Positions 9,693 to 17,520 of a stretch of 64,000 nt of DNA are shown in pieces (within the stretch, counting starts at the first letter, position 1; each line of letters starts with the position of its first letter). Under the pieces are notes generated by a model. That model was not told where the DNA came from. It saw nothing but the letters and a program-made list of their open reading frames with translations, and made no database searches. Both the position numbers and the translations under genes were made by a program. The DNA comes from UBA6398 sp963660485 (GTDB lineage: Bacteria; Bacteroidota; Bacteroidia; Bacteroidales; Bacteroidaceae): the NCBI GenBank assembly GCA_963660485.1, contig CAVKYH010000001.1:124001-188000 (forward strand), in the 5' to 3' direction.

Positions 9693-9743
9693 GGCGATTT
9701 TTTATGCCGCAACAATTCCCGGAACGAAAAAGAGCCGAAACCT

Positions 9744-10601
9744 TTATACGATTTCTTCGCTGGCGGTTGTTGTGTGGTAAGTAATCAAACCTCTTTGCGG
9801 GCTCAATTCCACTCGTCCCAATGTTAGATGTTCTATCTGTACAGCTACTTTAATTTCTTCCTGGAAAGTATTTGCCACACCTCCGATAAAGTTTACTGGA
9901 AGGTCGGGACGGTTGTAATGAAGTACGTTGCGCTTGATAAAAAGACGGAAATTGGCGACAAGTAATTCGGCAATTTGACTATCACGATGGTGGCGGTGTA
10001 TAAAAGGTACGAGACTGGCCAAAAAACGGTTGGGCATGGGTTTGCGATATACCCGTTCGATTATTTGCTCTTCGGTCAGTTTTGTTTCTTCAAAGAAACT
10101 GTCCTGAATGTCTCCGCTGAGTTGCCCTTTTAGTATGTCGCTGACAAGATTTCTGCCCAAAACAGCGCCGCTGCCTTCGTCGCCGAGTATATATCCAAGC
10201 GGCGAAACGTTTTCTATTATGTCGCGGCCATTAAACAGACAACTGTTGGAACCCGTGCCAAGGATACAAGCCACGCCTTCTTTGTGCCCGCACAAAGCAC
10301 GTGCCGCAGCAAGCACATCACTTGCCACTTCGATTTCGGCCTGTGGGTAGAGTTTCGTCAGACATTCTTCCACAACGCCTTTTTTCTGCTTAGTGCAGCC
10401 TGCGCCATAGAAATAAATATTATCAATATGGGTTCCTTCAATATTTGGCGCGAACGACTCTTTAATCGTCTTTGTTATGATTGCTTTGTCTCCAACCACA
10501 GGGTTAATTCCTTCGGTCTTGTAGCTTTTTACGCTACCATTTCCTGCAATTAGTATCCAGTCTGTTTTTGTAGATCCGCTATCAGCTATTAAAGTTGTCA
10601 T
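9744..10601 (-). CDS. BadF/BadG/BcrA/BcrD ATPase-family amino-sugar kinase (N-acetylglucosamine kinase-like)
   Basis: This is a 285-residue member of the ASKHA (hexokinase/Hsp70) fold. The phosphate-1 loop is LIADSGSTKTDWIL (4-17) and the second phosphate region is CILGTGSNSCLFNG (about 113-126), followed by GYILGDEGSGAVLGRNL. This matches the short BadF-family kinases annotated as N-acetylglucosamine kinases in Bacteroidetes. It probably returns scavenged GlcNAc or MurNAc to metabolism in the cytoplasm, and sits convergent to a muramidase, which is suggestive but not evidence of joint regulation. The exact substrate is uncertain. Confidence 0.8.
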   Translation of the reverse strand: MTTLIADSGSTKTDWILIAGNGSVKSYKTEGINPVVGDKAIITKTIKESFAPNIEGTHIDNIYFYGAGCTKQKKGVVEECLTKLYPQAEIEVASDVLAAARALCGHKEGVACILGTGSNSCLFNGRDIIENVSPLGYILGDEGSGAVLGRNLVSDILKGQLSGDIQDSFFEETKLTEEQIIERVYRKPMPNRFLASLVPFIHRHHRDSQIAELLVANFRLFIKRNVLHYNRPDLPVNFIGGVANTFQEEIKVAVQIEHLTLGRVELSPQRGLITYHTTTASEEIV

Positions 10602-10708
10602 AATCTGTTTTTGTTTTAGCCGTTATTGTCTGTTGCCATTCCTTATAATAACAACGTTTTTCCTTAACAATTCAGACGCTATGCGACGAAATTATTTCGT
10701 AATACATG

Positions 10709-10716
10709 CAAAGTTA
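10709..10716 (-). promoter_or_regulatory. -7 promoter box for the BadF-type kinase
   Basis: The minus strand reads TAACTTTG, about 108 nt upstream of the kinase start at 10601. The divergent MscS promoter lies 66 nt away on the other strand. Confidence 0.6.
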
Positions 10717-10781
10717 GCTCTTTTGGAGTAATAAAGTGTCGTTTTGCCGCTTTATTTAAGGATTTAGTCGTATATAATTTC

Positions 10782-10789
10782 TAACTTTG
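10782..10789 (+). promoter_or_regulatory. -7 promoter box for the MscS-family gene
   Basis: TAACTTTG ends 20 nt before the ATG at 10810. Confidence 0.65.
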
Positions 10790-10809
10790 CCTCAAATAAT
10801 AGATTGTAG

Positions 10810-13221
10810 ATGCGTAAACTGATATTTTTATTCTTCACATTGCTATTTCTTGTGCTCTCCACACCGGCTTCGGCTGTGCTTAACGAGAAAAATCTTGGGC
10901 AAACGCTCGCTGTATTGCGCGAGGAACTTGAAATGTACCAGCGCGACAGCCGGAGAACGGTTGCTATGGGACAGGCGGTAAGGGAACAGGTACACAAAAG
11001 GCTGATGGATATTATGAATGAAAGCAATCAGATTGCCTTGATGTTGTATTCCCAGAAAATAGACTACATTTTCGACCTTACCTATGCTTGCAACAAGGCT
11101 ACTGATTTGTATGATGATTTCAATACGATGCGTTTGCCGTTTGACAAGGTGCTTACGAAAATGGAAGTGGAGGAAGCGCGTTACGACGGGCTCATAGACA
11201 ATCTGAACCACATGCCTAAGGAGATTCTCAATCAGCAGGAGCAAACAGACAGAGATGTTTGTCTTACGCTTTGCGTGGCCATGAAACGCACTTTGCAGAA
11301 TCAAGCGAGCGAGTTAAAGGAATATCGCGATACCTACAACCGGGTTTCGGAAAGACTTAAGACGTTGAACGATTATGCCATAAAGCGATACGACAATATT
11401 CGTCAGAGTATTTTTATAAACGGTGATGAAACTTATTTCGACATTCTGTTGAATTTGCCTTCTTCTGTGATGCGGGCGAAATACAGTATGCACGAAAAAT
11501 ATTCGGCATCGAATGCCCGCACTTCTTCACAGTGGCGCGGACCAGTGGTAACGGGTTGGTTTATCTTTATGATATTCTATGCGCTGGTGGCGGTAGCTCT
11601 GAATTTGCTGTTTATCAAATTCGTTATGCCGAAGCGGTTTAAGACTTTGCAGTTCAACGAAAAAAAACCGTGTATAATAATGGCGTCGACCACGGTAACG
11701 TTTGCCATTGTGTTGATGTTGCTTTGGTTGTTTGTGTTGAAGCATAATTTCTTCCTTATGGCGTGCAAGTTGTTGGTGCAATACGCTTGGCTGCTTGCAG
11801 TAATACTCATTTCGTTGCTTGTAAGGCTTGACGGTTCACAGATACGCGATGGATTCCGCATTTATTCCCCGTTGATTCTTACAGGGTTTATCGTCATCAC
11901 TTGCAGAATTATCTTTATTCCCAACGAGATGGTAAACTTGTGTTTCCCGCCGCTTATGCTAATCACAACGTTGTGGCAGATTTATGCGATATTGCGTCGC
12001 CACCGCAGCCTTCCGCGTAGCGATATGTTCTATTCGGGCATTTCGCTTGTCGTGATGCTCGTAAGTGTTGTAACGTCGTGGATGGGATATACGTTGCTTA
12101 GTGTGCAGCTGCTTATATGGTGGATAATGCAATTTACCTGCATTCAAACTATTACCTGTATATATGATATACTCGAACAATACCGCAGCAAACATATCAA
12201 GAAAGGCAAGTCGGATATACGTCAAACGTGGGCGTATGATTTCGTGCGCAGAGTGTTTGTGCCGGTAATAATGGCGTCGAGTTTCTTCTTCAGTTTCTAC
12301 ATGGCAACAGAGGTTTTCTCGCTCTCCGAAATATGTAAATTCTTGTTCTTCTCAAATTTCATTGACATAACGGGCGTTGCAAAAATCAATCTGTTCAAGA
12401 TCCTCATAGTGTTCTCCTCTTTCCATGTGGTGAGATACATTGTTTATGTGTTCCATTCCTTCTTTATTCTGTATTATGGCGGAAAGAAAAAGACGGTGAT
12501 AGGGGAGAAGGCTCTCGTTTTGAAGATATGTACGTTCTTGATATGGTTTATATATGCCATGGTCTCTATGCTTTGCCTGCATATCAGCACCTCGGGAATA
12601 CTCGTTGCGATGGGCGGCCTTTCCACAGGTATCGGTTTCGCAATGAAAGACACATTGGAAAATTTCTTCTACGGTGTATCGCTTATGACAGGACGTTTGC
12701 ATGTGGGTGATATCATAGAGTGCGACGGCGTGCGCGGTCAAGTGGTTGACATTTCCTATCAGAGTACGATGATTGAGGCAGTTGACGGCTCTATCATAGC
12801 ATTCCTCAACAACCAGTTGTTCACAAAGAATTTCAAAAACCTCACAAAGAACCATCATTATGAGGTGGTGCAAATTCCGGTTGACGTTGCTTACGGAACA
12901 GATATAGCCAAGGCACGCGATATAGTAACCGAAGCGGTAAGCAAACTCGACAGCTACGACAAGGCGCGCGGTTTCAAAGTGGTGGTCAAGGAACTTGGCG
13001 AAAGCGGAGTGCAGTTGCGCATCGTGATATGGGTTCCGGTTGCAACCAAACTCTATGTTATCGGCGATATATACGAGGTGGTTTACAACGCATTCAATGC
13101 AAACGGTATTTCAATGCCTTTCCCGCAGAGAGATATTCATTTAATTGACGTTCCAGAAGAGGAAAAAGAAAAGTTGGAGAGCATCATGAAATCATCGAAT
13201 TTGATAGCCGAAAAACAATAA
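10810..13221 (+). CDS. Large MscS-family mechanosensitive channel
   Basis: This is an 803-residue protein. It has a signal-like N-terminal helix (1-22), a helical periplasmic region (about 25-230), then about ten membrane helices and a C-terminal MscS core. The pore helix is recognisable as MGGLSTGIGFAMKDTLENFF (about 600-620), followed by the beta domain GDIIECDGVRGQVVDISYQST and a C-terminal cytoplasmic domain ending at the PFPQRDIHL motif. The length and extra helices resemble MscK/YbdG-like large forms rather than the 286-residue E. coli MscS. The expected role is release of solutes on hypo-osmotic shock at the inner membrane. The gene stands alone and ends 15 nt before a palindromic repeat that can act as its terminator. 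Confidence 0.9.
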   Translation: MRKLIFLFFTLLFLVLSTPASAVLNEKNLGQTLAVLREELEMYQRDSRRTVAMGQAVREQVHKRLMDIMNESNQIALMLYSQKIDYIFDLTYACNKATDLYDDFNTMRLPFDKVLTKMEVEEARYDGLIDNLNHMPKEILNQQEQTDRDVCLTLCVAMKRTLQNQASELKEYRDTYNRVSERLKTLNDYAIKRYDNIRQSIFINGDETYFDILLNLPSSVMRAKYSMHEKYSASNARTSSQWRGPVVTGWFIFMIFYALVAVALNLLFIKFVMPKRFKTLQFNEKKPCIIMASTTVTFAIVLMLLWLFVLKHNFFLMACKLLVQYAWLLAVILISLLVRLDGSQIRDGFRIYSPLILTGFIVITCRIIFIPNEMVNLCFPPLMLITTLWQIYAILRRHRSLPRSDMFYSGISLVVMLVSVVTSWMGYTLLSVQLLIWWIMQFTCIQTITCIYDILEQYRSKHIKKGKSDIRQTWAYDFVRRVFVPVIMASSFFFSFYMATEVFSLSEICKFLFFSNFIDITGVAKINLFKILIVFSSFHVVRYIVYVFHSFFILYYGGKKKTVIGEKALVLKICTFLIWFIYAMVSMLCLHISTSGILVAMGGLSTGIGFAMKDTLENFFYGVSLMTGRLHVGDIIECDGVRGQVVDISYQSTMIEAVDGSIIAFLNNQLFTKNFKNLTKNHHYEVVQIPVDVAYGTDIAKARDIVTEAVSKLDSYDKARGFKVVVKELGESGVQLRIVIWVPVATKLYVIGDIYEVVYNAFNANGISMPFPQRDIHLIDVPEEEKEKLESIMKSSNLIAEKQ

Positions 13222-13236
13222 CCGATATAATTTAAA

Positions 13237-13272
13237 CGATGTCAGACATTATTTAAATAATGTCTGACATCG
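13237..13272. repeat. Modular palindromic repeat, copy 2 (perfect 36-nt palindrome)
   Basis: This perfect palindrome has the arm CGATGTCAGACATTATTT followed by its exact complement. It is followed by TTTTTT on the plus strand and lies between the convergent MscS and uvrD genes, so it is also a good terminator for the MscS gene. Confidence 0.9.
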
Positions 13273-13308
13273 TTTTTTCAATAAGCCATATTGTTTTTTC
13301 GAGAGAAA

Positions 13309-15615
13309 TTACGGCTTAATTACCATGAGAGGAGCGAATTTCAATAGTAGTACTTTTTCGCCTGCATCATGGAAATCAATGTATGCTTTTACCGTGTCAC
13401 CGGCATCAGTAAGTTTCTTTACAACCCCGTCTCCAAACCGTGTGTGTCGCACAACAGTTCCGGGTTTTATTGTTTCGCGGCTTGTGGTTTGGGCAGAGGG
13501 TAATGCGGCTGCATTGTCTTCTTGTGCGATAGAATTTACCGCCCGAAATTTTGTGAAGTTTGCAGGTTGTTGTGCAGTCATAAAACTTTTTTTGACGAAT
13601 TCCTGATTGCGTTGTGGCGCGGGGCGGTTAAAACTTTTCTGCCGGTCTTTGTATTCAATGCAGGCTGGGTTGATTTCCTTTACAAACCTGCTCGGTTCGG
13701 AATCCGTAAGACTTCCATATGAAAATCTGAAATGGGCAAAACTTATGGTGCAGTATCTTTTAGCACGAGTGAGGGCCACGTAGAACAAACGCCGCTCCTC
13801 TTCAATTTCTTTGGGGTTGTAAAAAGCCTGATGTCCCGGGAAAATCTCCTCTTCAGCCCCTACAATGAAAACACTGTCAAATTCCAGCCCTTTTGCAGAG
13901 TGTATGGTCATGAGGGTAACCTTGTTTGTGTCGTCGTCATTCTTGTCGGCATCAGTAAGCAAGGCTACATCTGCAAGATAGTCCGATAAGGTTGTAATGT
14001 ATTCGGCATCTCCGGTTTCTTCCTTCTTGTTTTCAACAAAATCATTCAAGGCCGTAACCAATTCTTCTATGTTGTCTTTGCGGCTTATATCGCTGATGTC
14101 TGAAATAACTTCGTCCTTAACTCCGCTTTTCTCCATGATTTCCAGCCCCAACAGATATGCGTTTGTCGTATCTTCCTTGTCGGCAAAATATTTTATCATC
14201 GAGGTGAATTTTGTTACCTTGCCGTAAGTCGCGTTTGATATTCCAATTTCTTTTGCACCGTGCATAGTTACGGCTTGCCACAAGCTTTCATTGTTTTCAA
14301 TGGCTGTGGATACAATCTTTTCAAGCGTGGTGTTGCCTATGCCGCGAGTGGGGTAGTTTATGATTCTTCTGAAAGCCTCGTCATCGTTTTGGTTTACGAC
14401 CAAACGGAAATATGCAATCATGTCCTTTATTTCCTTGCGTTCGTAAAACGACAATCCGCCATATATTCTATATGGTATTCCGGATTTTCTCAAAGATTCC
14501 TCAATAACGCGGCTTTGCGAGTTTTTTCTGTACAGCACAGCAATGTCTTCATATTCGATGCCTTTGTGAAGATTTGCCTTTATGATGTTTTTTGTAACGA
14601 CCTCGGCCTCCTCAAGATCGCTTTCGGTGCTGTAAATTTCGATTTTGCCTCCATTGTCAGCAAGGCTGTAAACATCTTTCGGTATACGGTTGCGATTATG
14701 TGCGATTAAACTGTTTGCGGCATCTACAATGTGGCGGGTGGAACGGTAATTACGCTCCAATTTGAACAGTTTCGCTTGCGGGAAAATGCTTGTGTAATTT
14801 AAAATGTTCCCTATGTCGGCCCCGCGAAAGGCATATATACTTTGCGCATCGTCGCCCACAACACACAGTTTTTCTTTTTCGCGCGTCAACAACCACAACA
14901 CTTTTGCCTGGGTGCGGTTGGTGTCCTGATATTCGTCTACAAGAACGAAATCAAATTTGTCCACGTATTTCCGGCGTACTTCCTCGTGCGATGTAAGAAG
15001 CACATACATCTGAATCAACAAGTCGTCGAAATCCATTGAGTCGGAAGTTTTCAGTCTTGTTTGGTAAGCAAGGTAAATCTGTCCTACGGCGGGAATATTG
15101 TTTGAGCTGTCGGTTTGCTTTATGTCGTGATTGTTTGCGTATTCATCGGCAGTGATAAGACGGTTTTTGGCCCAGGAAATACGAGACAGCACCACGGCCG
15201 GCTTATATGTCTTAATGTCCAAGCCCATCTGCTTTACAATCATTTTTACAAGGCTTGTAGAGTCGGCGCGATCGTATATCGTGTAGTTTGGAGTGTATCC
15301 CAGCAGCGGTGCCTCCCTTCTTATTATTTTTGCAAACACACTATGGAATGTTCCCATGTGTAAGTATTTCGCGTTTTTCTCTCCCACGATAAGCGCGATG
15401 CGTTCACGCATTTCTTTTGCCGCCTTGTTGGTGAACGTAAGCGCGAGAATGTTCCACGGTTTTATGCCTTGGTCAATAAGATATGCTATTTTGGAAGTAA
15501 GAACTCGGGTTTTACCTGCGCCAGCACCGGCTATAACGAGCGAAGGTCCTTCGATATATTCCACGGCAAGCCGTTGGCTTTCGTCAAGATTGTTCAGATA
15601 TTCTGTTTGTTGCAT
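13309..15615 (-). CDS. uvrD: UvrD/PcrA-type superfamily 1 DNA helicase
   Basis: This is an ATP-dependent 3'-5' helicase of the UvrD/PcrA type, 768 residues from MQQTEYLNNLDESQ. The longer frame from 15669 would start inside the upstream structured RNA, so 15615 is preferred. Motifs are in order: Q-motif LDESQRLAVEY, Walker A GAGAGKT (30-36), motif II VDEYQDTN, motif III GDDAQSIYAFRGAD, motif V MTIHSAKGLEFDSVF and motif VI RLFYVALTRAK. The C-terminus has the PcrA-like small domain (TVVRHTRFGDGVVKKL), a Tudor-like fold known to bind RNA polymerase in PcrA. Roles expected are repair, replication restart and removal of stalled complexes. Length is normal for the family. Confidence 0.93.
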   Translation of the reverse strand: MQQTEYLNNLDESQRLAVEYIEGPSLVIAGAGAGKTRVLTSKIAYLIDQGIKPWNILALTFTNKAAKEMRERIALIVGEKNAKYLHMGTFHSVFAKIIRREAPLLGYTPNYTIYDRADSTSLVKMIVKQMGLDIKTYKPAVVLSRISWAKNRLITADEYANNHDIKQTDSSNNIPAVGQIYLAYQTRLKTSDSMDFDDLLIQMYVLLTSHEEVRRKYVDKFDFVLVDEYQDTNRTQAKVLWLLTREKEKLCVVGDDAQSIYAFRGADIGNILNYTSIFPQAKLFKLERNYRSTRHIVDAANSLIAHNRNRIPKDVYSLADNGGKIEIYSTESDLEEAEVVTKNIIKANLHKGIEYEDIAVLYRKNSQSRVIEESLRKSGIPYRIYGGLSFYERKEIKDMIAYFRLVVNQNDDEAFRRIINYPTRGIGNTTLEKIVSTAIENNESLWQAVTMHGAKEIGISNATYGKVTKFTSMIKYFADKEDTTNAYLLGLEIMEKSGVKDEVISDISDISRKDNIEELVTALNDFVENKKEETGDAEYITTLSDYLADVALLTDADKNDDDTNKVTLMTIHSAKGLEFDSVFIVGAEEEIFPGHQAFYNPKEIEEERRLFYVALTRAKRYCTISFAHFRFSYGSLTDSEPSRFVKEINPACIEYKDRQKSFNRPAPQRNQEFVKKSFMTAQQPANFTKFRAVNSIAQEDNAAALPSAQTTSRETIKPGTVVRHTRFGDGVVKKLTDAGDTVKAYIDFHDAGEKVLLLKFAPLMVIKP

Positions 15616-15649
15616 GGAATTTTTTGTTGGAGGCTTGTAGATTCTAAGC

Positions 15650-15829
15650 AAAAAAGAAAAGGAGAGCACTGACGCGATACGCGATGAAAACTCCTATGTA
15701 ATAAGATTTGAGGGTCTGCAAATCTCTGTAATCTGTATTGCTACAGCGCGCCATTGGTTTGCAAAACGGTCTCGGTTTTCATTTTCTATTGATGAGCATC
15801 CCGGTCTGCCGTCAGCGGAACTCCTTTGT
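15650..15829 (-). ncRNA. Structured RNA, 6S-like candidate
   Basis: On the minus strand a ~180-nt transcript folds into one long rod. Five nested pairings can be read directly (plus coordinates): 15658-15664 with 15821-15827, 15667-15674 with 15810-15817 (one G-U), 15683-15691 with 15775-15782, 15715-15722 with 15758-15765 (one G-U) and an apical 15733-15737 with 15742-15746 closing a GCAA tetraloop. Large internal bubbles lie between them. The base of the rod is followed by U-rich sequence (UCUUUUUU), as in an intrinsic terminator, and a -7 box (15835-15842) with an upstream TTTG precedes it. Size, rod shape and a central bubble resemble 6S RNA, which binds sigma-70-type RNA polymerase. The identity is inference; it could alternatively be a long leader of uvrD. 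Confidence 0.6.
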
Positions 15830-15834
15830 AATAG

Positions 15835-15842
15835 CAAAGGTA
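15835..15842 (-). promoter_or_regulatory. -7 promoter box for the 6S-like RNA
   Basis: The minus strand reads TACCTTTG, with a TTTG 20 nt further upstream. This is close to the ideal Bacteroidetes promoter layout. It lies divergent to the panC promoter. Confidence 0.65.
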
Positions 15843-15956
15843 TAATATAAATTTGAAACAGTCAAATTTCGCCGTGGTTTTCTTTCGTTGTTTTGCGTAT
15901 AATCGGGGCTATTTGCACTATATTCTCTGGTTCTTTGGTATCAATAAAAAAAGCAG

Positions 15957-15964
15957 TAATTTTG
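15957..15964 (+). promoter_or_regulatory. -7 promoter box for panC-panD
   Basis: TAATTTTG ends 35 nt before the panC ATG. Confidence 0.6.
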
Positions 15965-15999
15965 CAATCGAAAACTGCGAGTAAAACAGCAAGTAAATT

Positions 16000-16857
16000 A
16001 TGGAGGTTATAAAAACTCAGAAAGACTTGGCCAAAGTTCTTGACCAACTGCGTGCAGAAGGAAAGACCATTGGTCTTGTTCCTACGATGGGTGCTCTTCA
16101 TGCGGGGCACGCGTCCTTGGTTTGCCGTTCCGTTAAGGAGAATGATATTACAGTCGTTAGCGTATTTGTTAATCCCACTCAGTTTAACGACAAAAAAGAT
16201 TTGGAAAACTATCCGCGTGATGTCGTTGCAGACGAAAAGTTACTGCAATCTTTGGGCGCGACGATTGCTTTTGTTCCGGAAGTTGCGGAAATGTATCCGG
16301 AGCCGGACACTCGTCATTTCAGCTATCCCCCTATTGATACGGTGATGGAGGGCGCAAGGCGTCCCGGACATTTCAATGGAGTGTGCCAAATCGTGAGCAA
16401 ATTGTTTTATGCCGTGAAACCGGACAAAGCATATTTCGGGGAAAAAGATTTTCAGCAGATAGCTGTGATTCGGGCTATGGTGAACGATTTGAAAATCCCT
16501 GTGGAAATTTGTCCGTGTCCCATTGTGCGCCAGGAAGACGGCTTGGCTCTCAGCAGCCGCAACGCTTTGTTGAACGAAGATGAAAGGAAGATTGCCCTGA
16601 ATATCTCGAAAACGTTGAAAGATAGCGTGGAATATGCTTCGGAACATGGAGTGAAGGAAACTCAGAAGTATGTTGTCGATACGCTGAATGCTATTGACGG
16701 GCTTGAGGTGCAATATTTTGAAATCGTAGACGGAATTTCTTTGCAGGAAGTGGACGATTGGAAAGACAGCAACTATATCGTGGGGTGCATTACCGTATAT
16801 TGCGGTCATATTCCCGTGAGACTTATAGATAACATTAAATATAAGGAAAACGCATAG
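16000..16857 (+). CDS. panC: Pantothenate synthetase (pantoate--beta-alanine ligase)
   Basis: This enzyme condenses pantoate with beta-alanine using ATP, the last step of pantothenate (vitamin B5) synthesis. At 285 residues it is the usual length. It belongs to the cytidylyltransferase-like superfamily: PTMGALHAGHASL (28-40) carries the HxGH nucleotide-binding signature, VSVFVNPTQF follows, and LALSSRNALL (about 185) is the KMSKS-equivalent loop. GEKDFQQ is also a PanC hallmark. It is followed 5 nt later by panD, which supplies its beta-alanine substrate. Confidence 0.96.
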   Translation: MEVIKTQKDLAKVLDQLRAEGKTIGLVPTMGALHAGHASLVCRSVKENDITVVSVFVNPTQFNDKKDLENYPRDVVADEKLLQSLGATIAFVPEVAEMYPEPDTRHFSYPPIDTVMEGARRPGHFNGVCQIVSKLFYAVKPDKAYFGEKDFQQIAVIRAMVNDLKIPVEICPCPIVRQEDGLALSSRNALLNEDERKIALNISKTLKDSVEYASEHGVKETQKYVVDTLNAIDGLEVQYFEIVDGISLQEVDDWKDSNYIVGCITVYCGHIPVRLIDNIKYKENA

Positions 16858-16862
16858 GTATC

Positions 16863-17210
16863 ATGCTCGTAGAGATATTGAAATCGAAAATTCATTGTGC
16901 CACGGTAACCGAAGCCAATCTGGAGTATGTGGGAAGCATTACCATTGACAAGGAACTGATGGACAAGGCTGGCATTTTCCCGGGGGAGCGTGTGAGCATT
17001 GCAAACAACAACAATGGGGAACGCTTTGAGACGTATGTTATAAGCGGCCCTGCAAAGAGCGGTGTGATTTGTCTTAACGGTGCGGCAGCGCGCAAGGCTC
17101 AGGTGGGAGACGTTGTTATAATAATGGCGTATGCTCTTATGACCCCTGAAGAGGCTAAGAATTTTACTCCTTCGCTGGTATTTCCCGACAAGAACAATAG
17201 GCTGAAATAA
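16863..17210 (+). CDS. panD: Aspartate 1-decarboxylase proenzyme
   Basis: This small pyruvoyl enzyme makes beta-alanine from aspartate for the adjacent PanC. It is 115 residues. The self-cleavage site is G24-S25 in EYVGSITID; Ser25 becomes the pyruvoyl cofactor. The catalytic Lys lies in ILKSKIH (Lys9) and the conserved NGAAAR follows near residue 75. It forms a two-gene operon with panC (5-nt gap). panB is not in the window. Confidence 0.96.
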   Translation: MLVEILKSKIHCATVTEANLEYVGSITIDKELMDKAGIFPGERVSIANNNNGERFETYVISGPAKSGVICLNGAAARKAQVGDVVIIMAYALMTPEEAKNFTPSLVFPDKNNRLK

Positions 17211-17217
17211 TATAAGC

Positions 17218-17288
17218 GCATCTCGTAAAAATTCCGACGCATCTAATTTAAATTAGATGCGTCGGAATTTAAATTACATCAGACCTCG
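17218..17288. repeat. Modular palindromic repeat, copy 3 (mixed words)
   Basis: The flank TCGTAAAAA leads into an inverted CCGACGCATC arm, the AATTTAAATT core and a direct GATGCGTCGG arm, then a second core and a partial arm of the other word (ACATCAGACC). It follows panD. The rest of the 310-nt gap (17211-17520) holds the copA promoter and no gene. Confidence 0.85.
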
Positions 17289-17447
17289 TATTTTTGATAT
17301 TCCGATGCTTTTTTCTTGACTCTGTTGTGGTGTCGAAAATGTGTATTCGGAATTCTTCTATTTCCCTTTTTCTGTTGATTTTTCTCATTGTAAATGTTTT
17401 TCTTTTGAAACTTTTGTTGGTTTGAGAGGCTTTTGAAATTTTATTTG

Positions 17448-17455
17448 TATCTTTG
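17448..17455 (+). promoter_or_regulatory. -7 promoter box for copA
   Basis: TATCTTTG, about 65 nt upstream of the TTG start at 17521. Confidence 0.55.
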
Positions 17456-17520
17456 AAAATTAAAACGAAAAGGCGTTTGAGAAAAAACAATCTGCCCCAA
17501 ATCGTAGAGGTTATATAGCA

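Noticed and set aside
15616..15669. Longer N-terminus for UvrD starting at 15669
   Set aside because: That start lies inside the structured RNA; helicase homology begins at MQQTEYLNNLDESQ.
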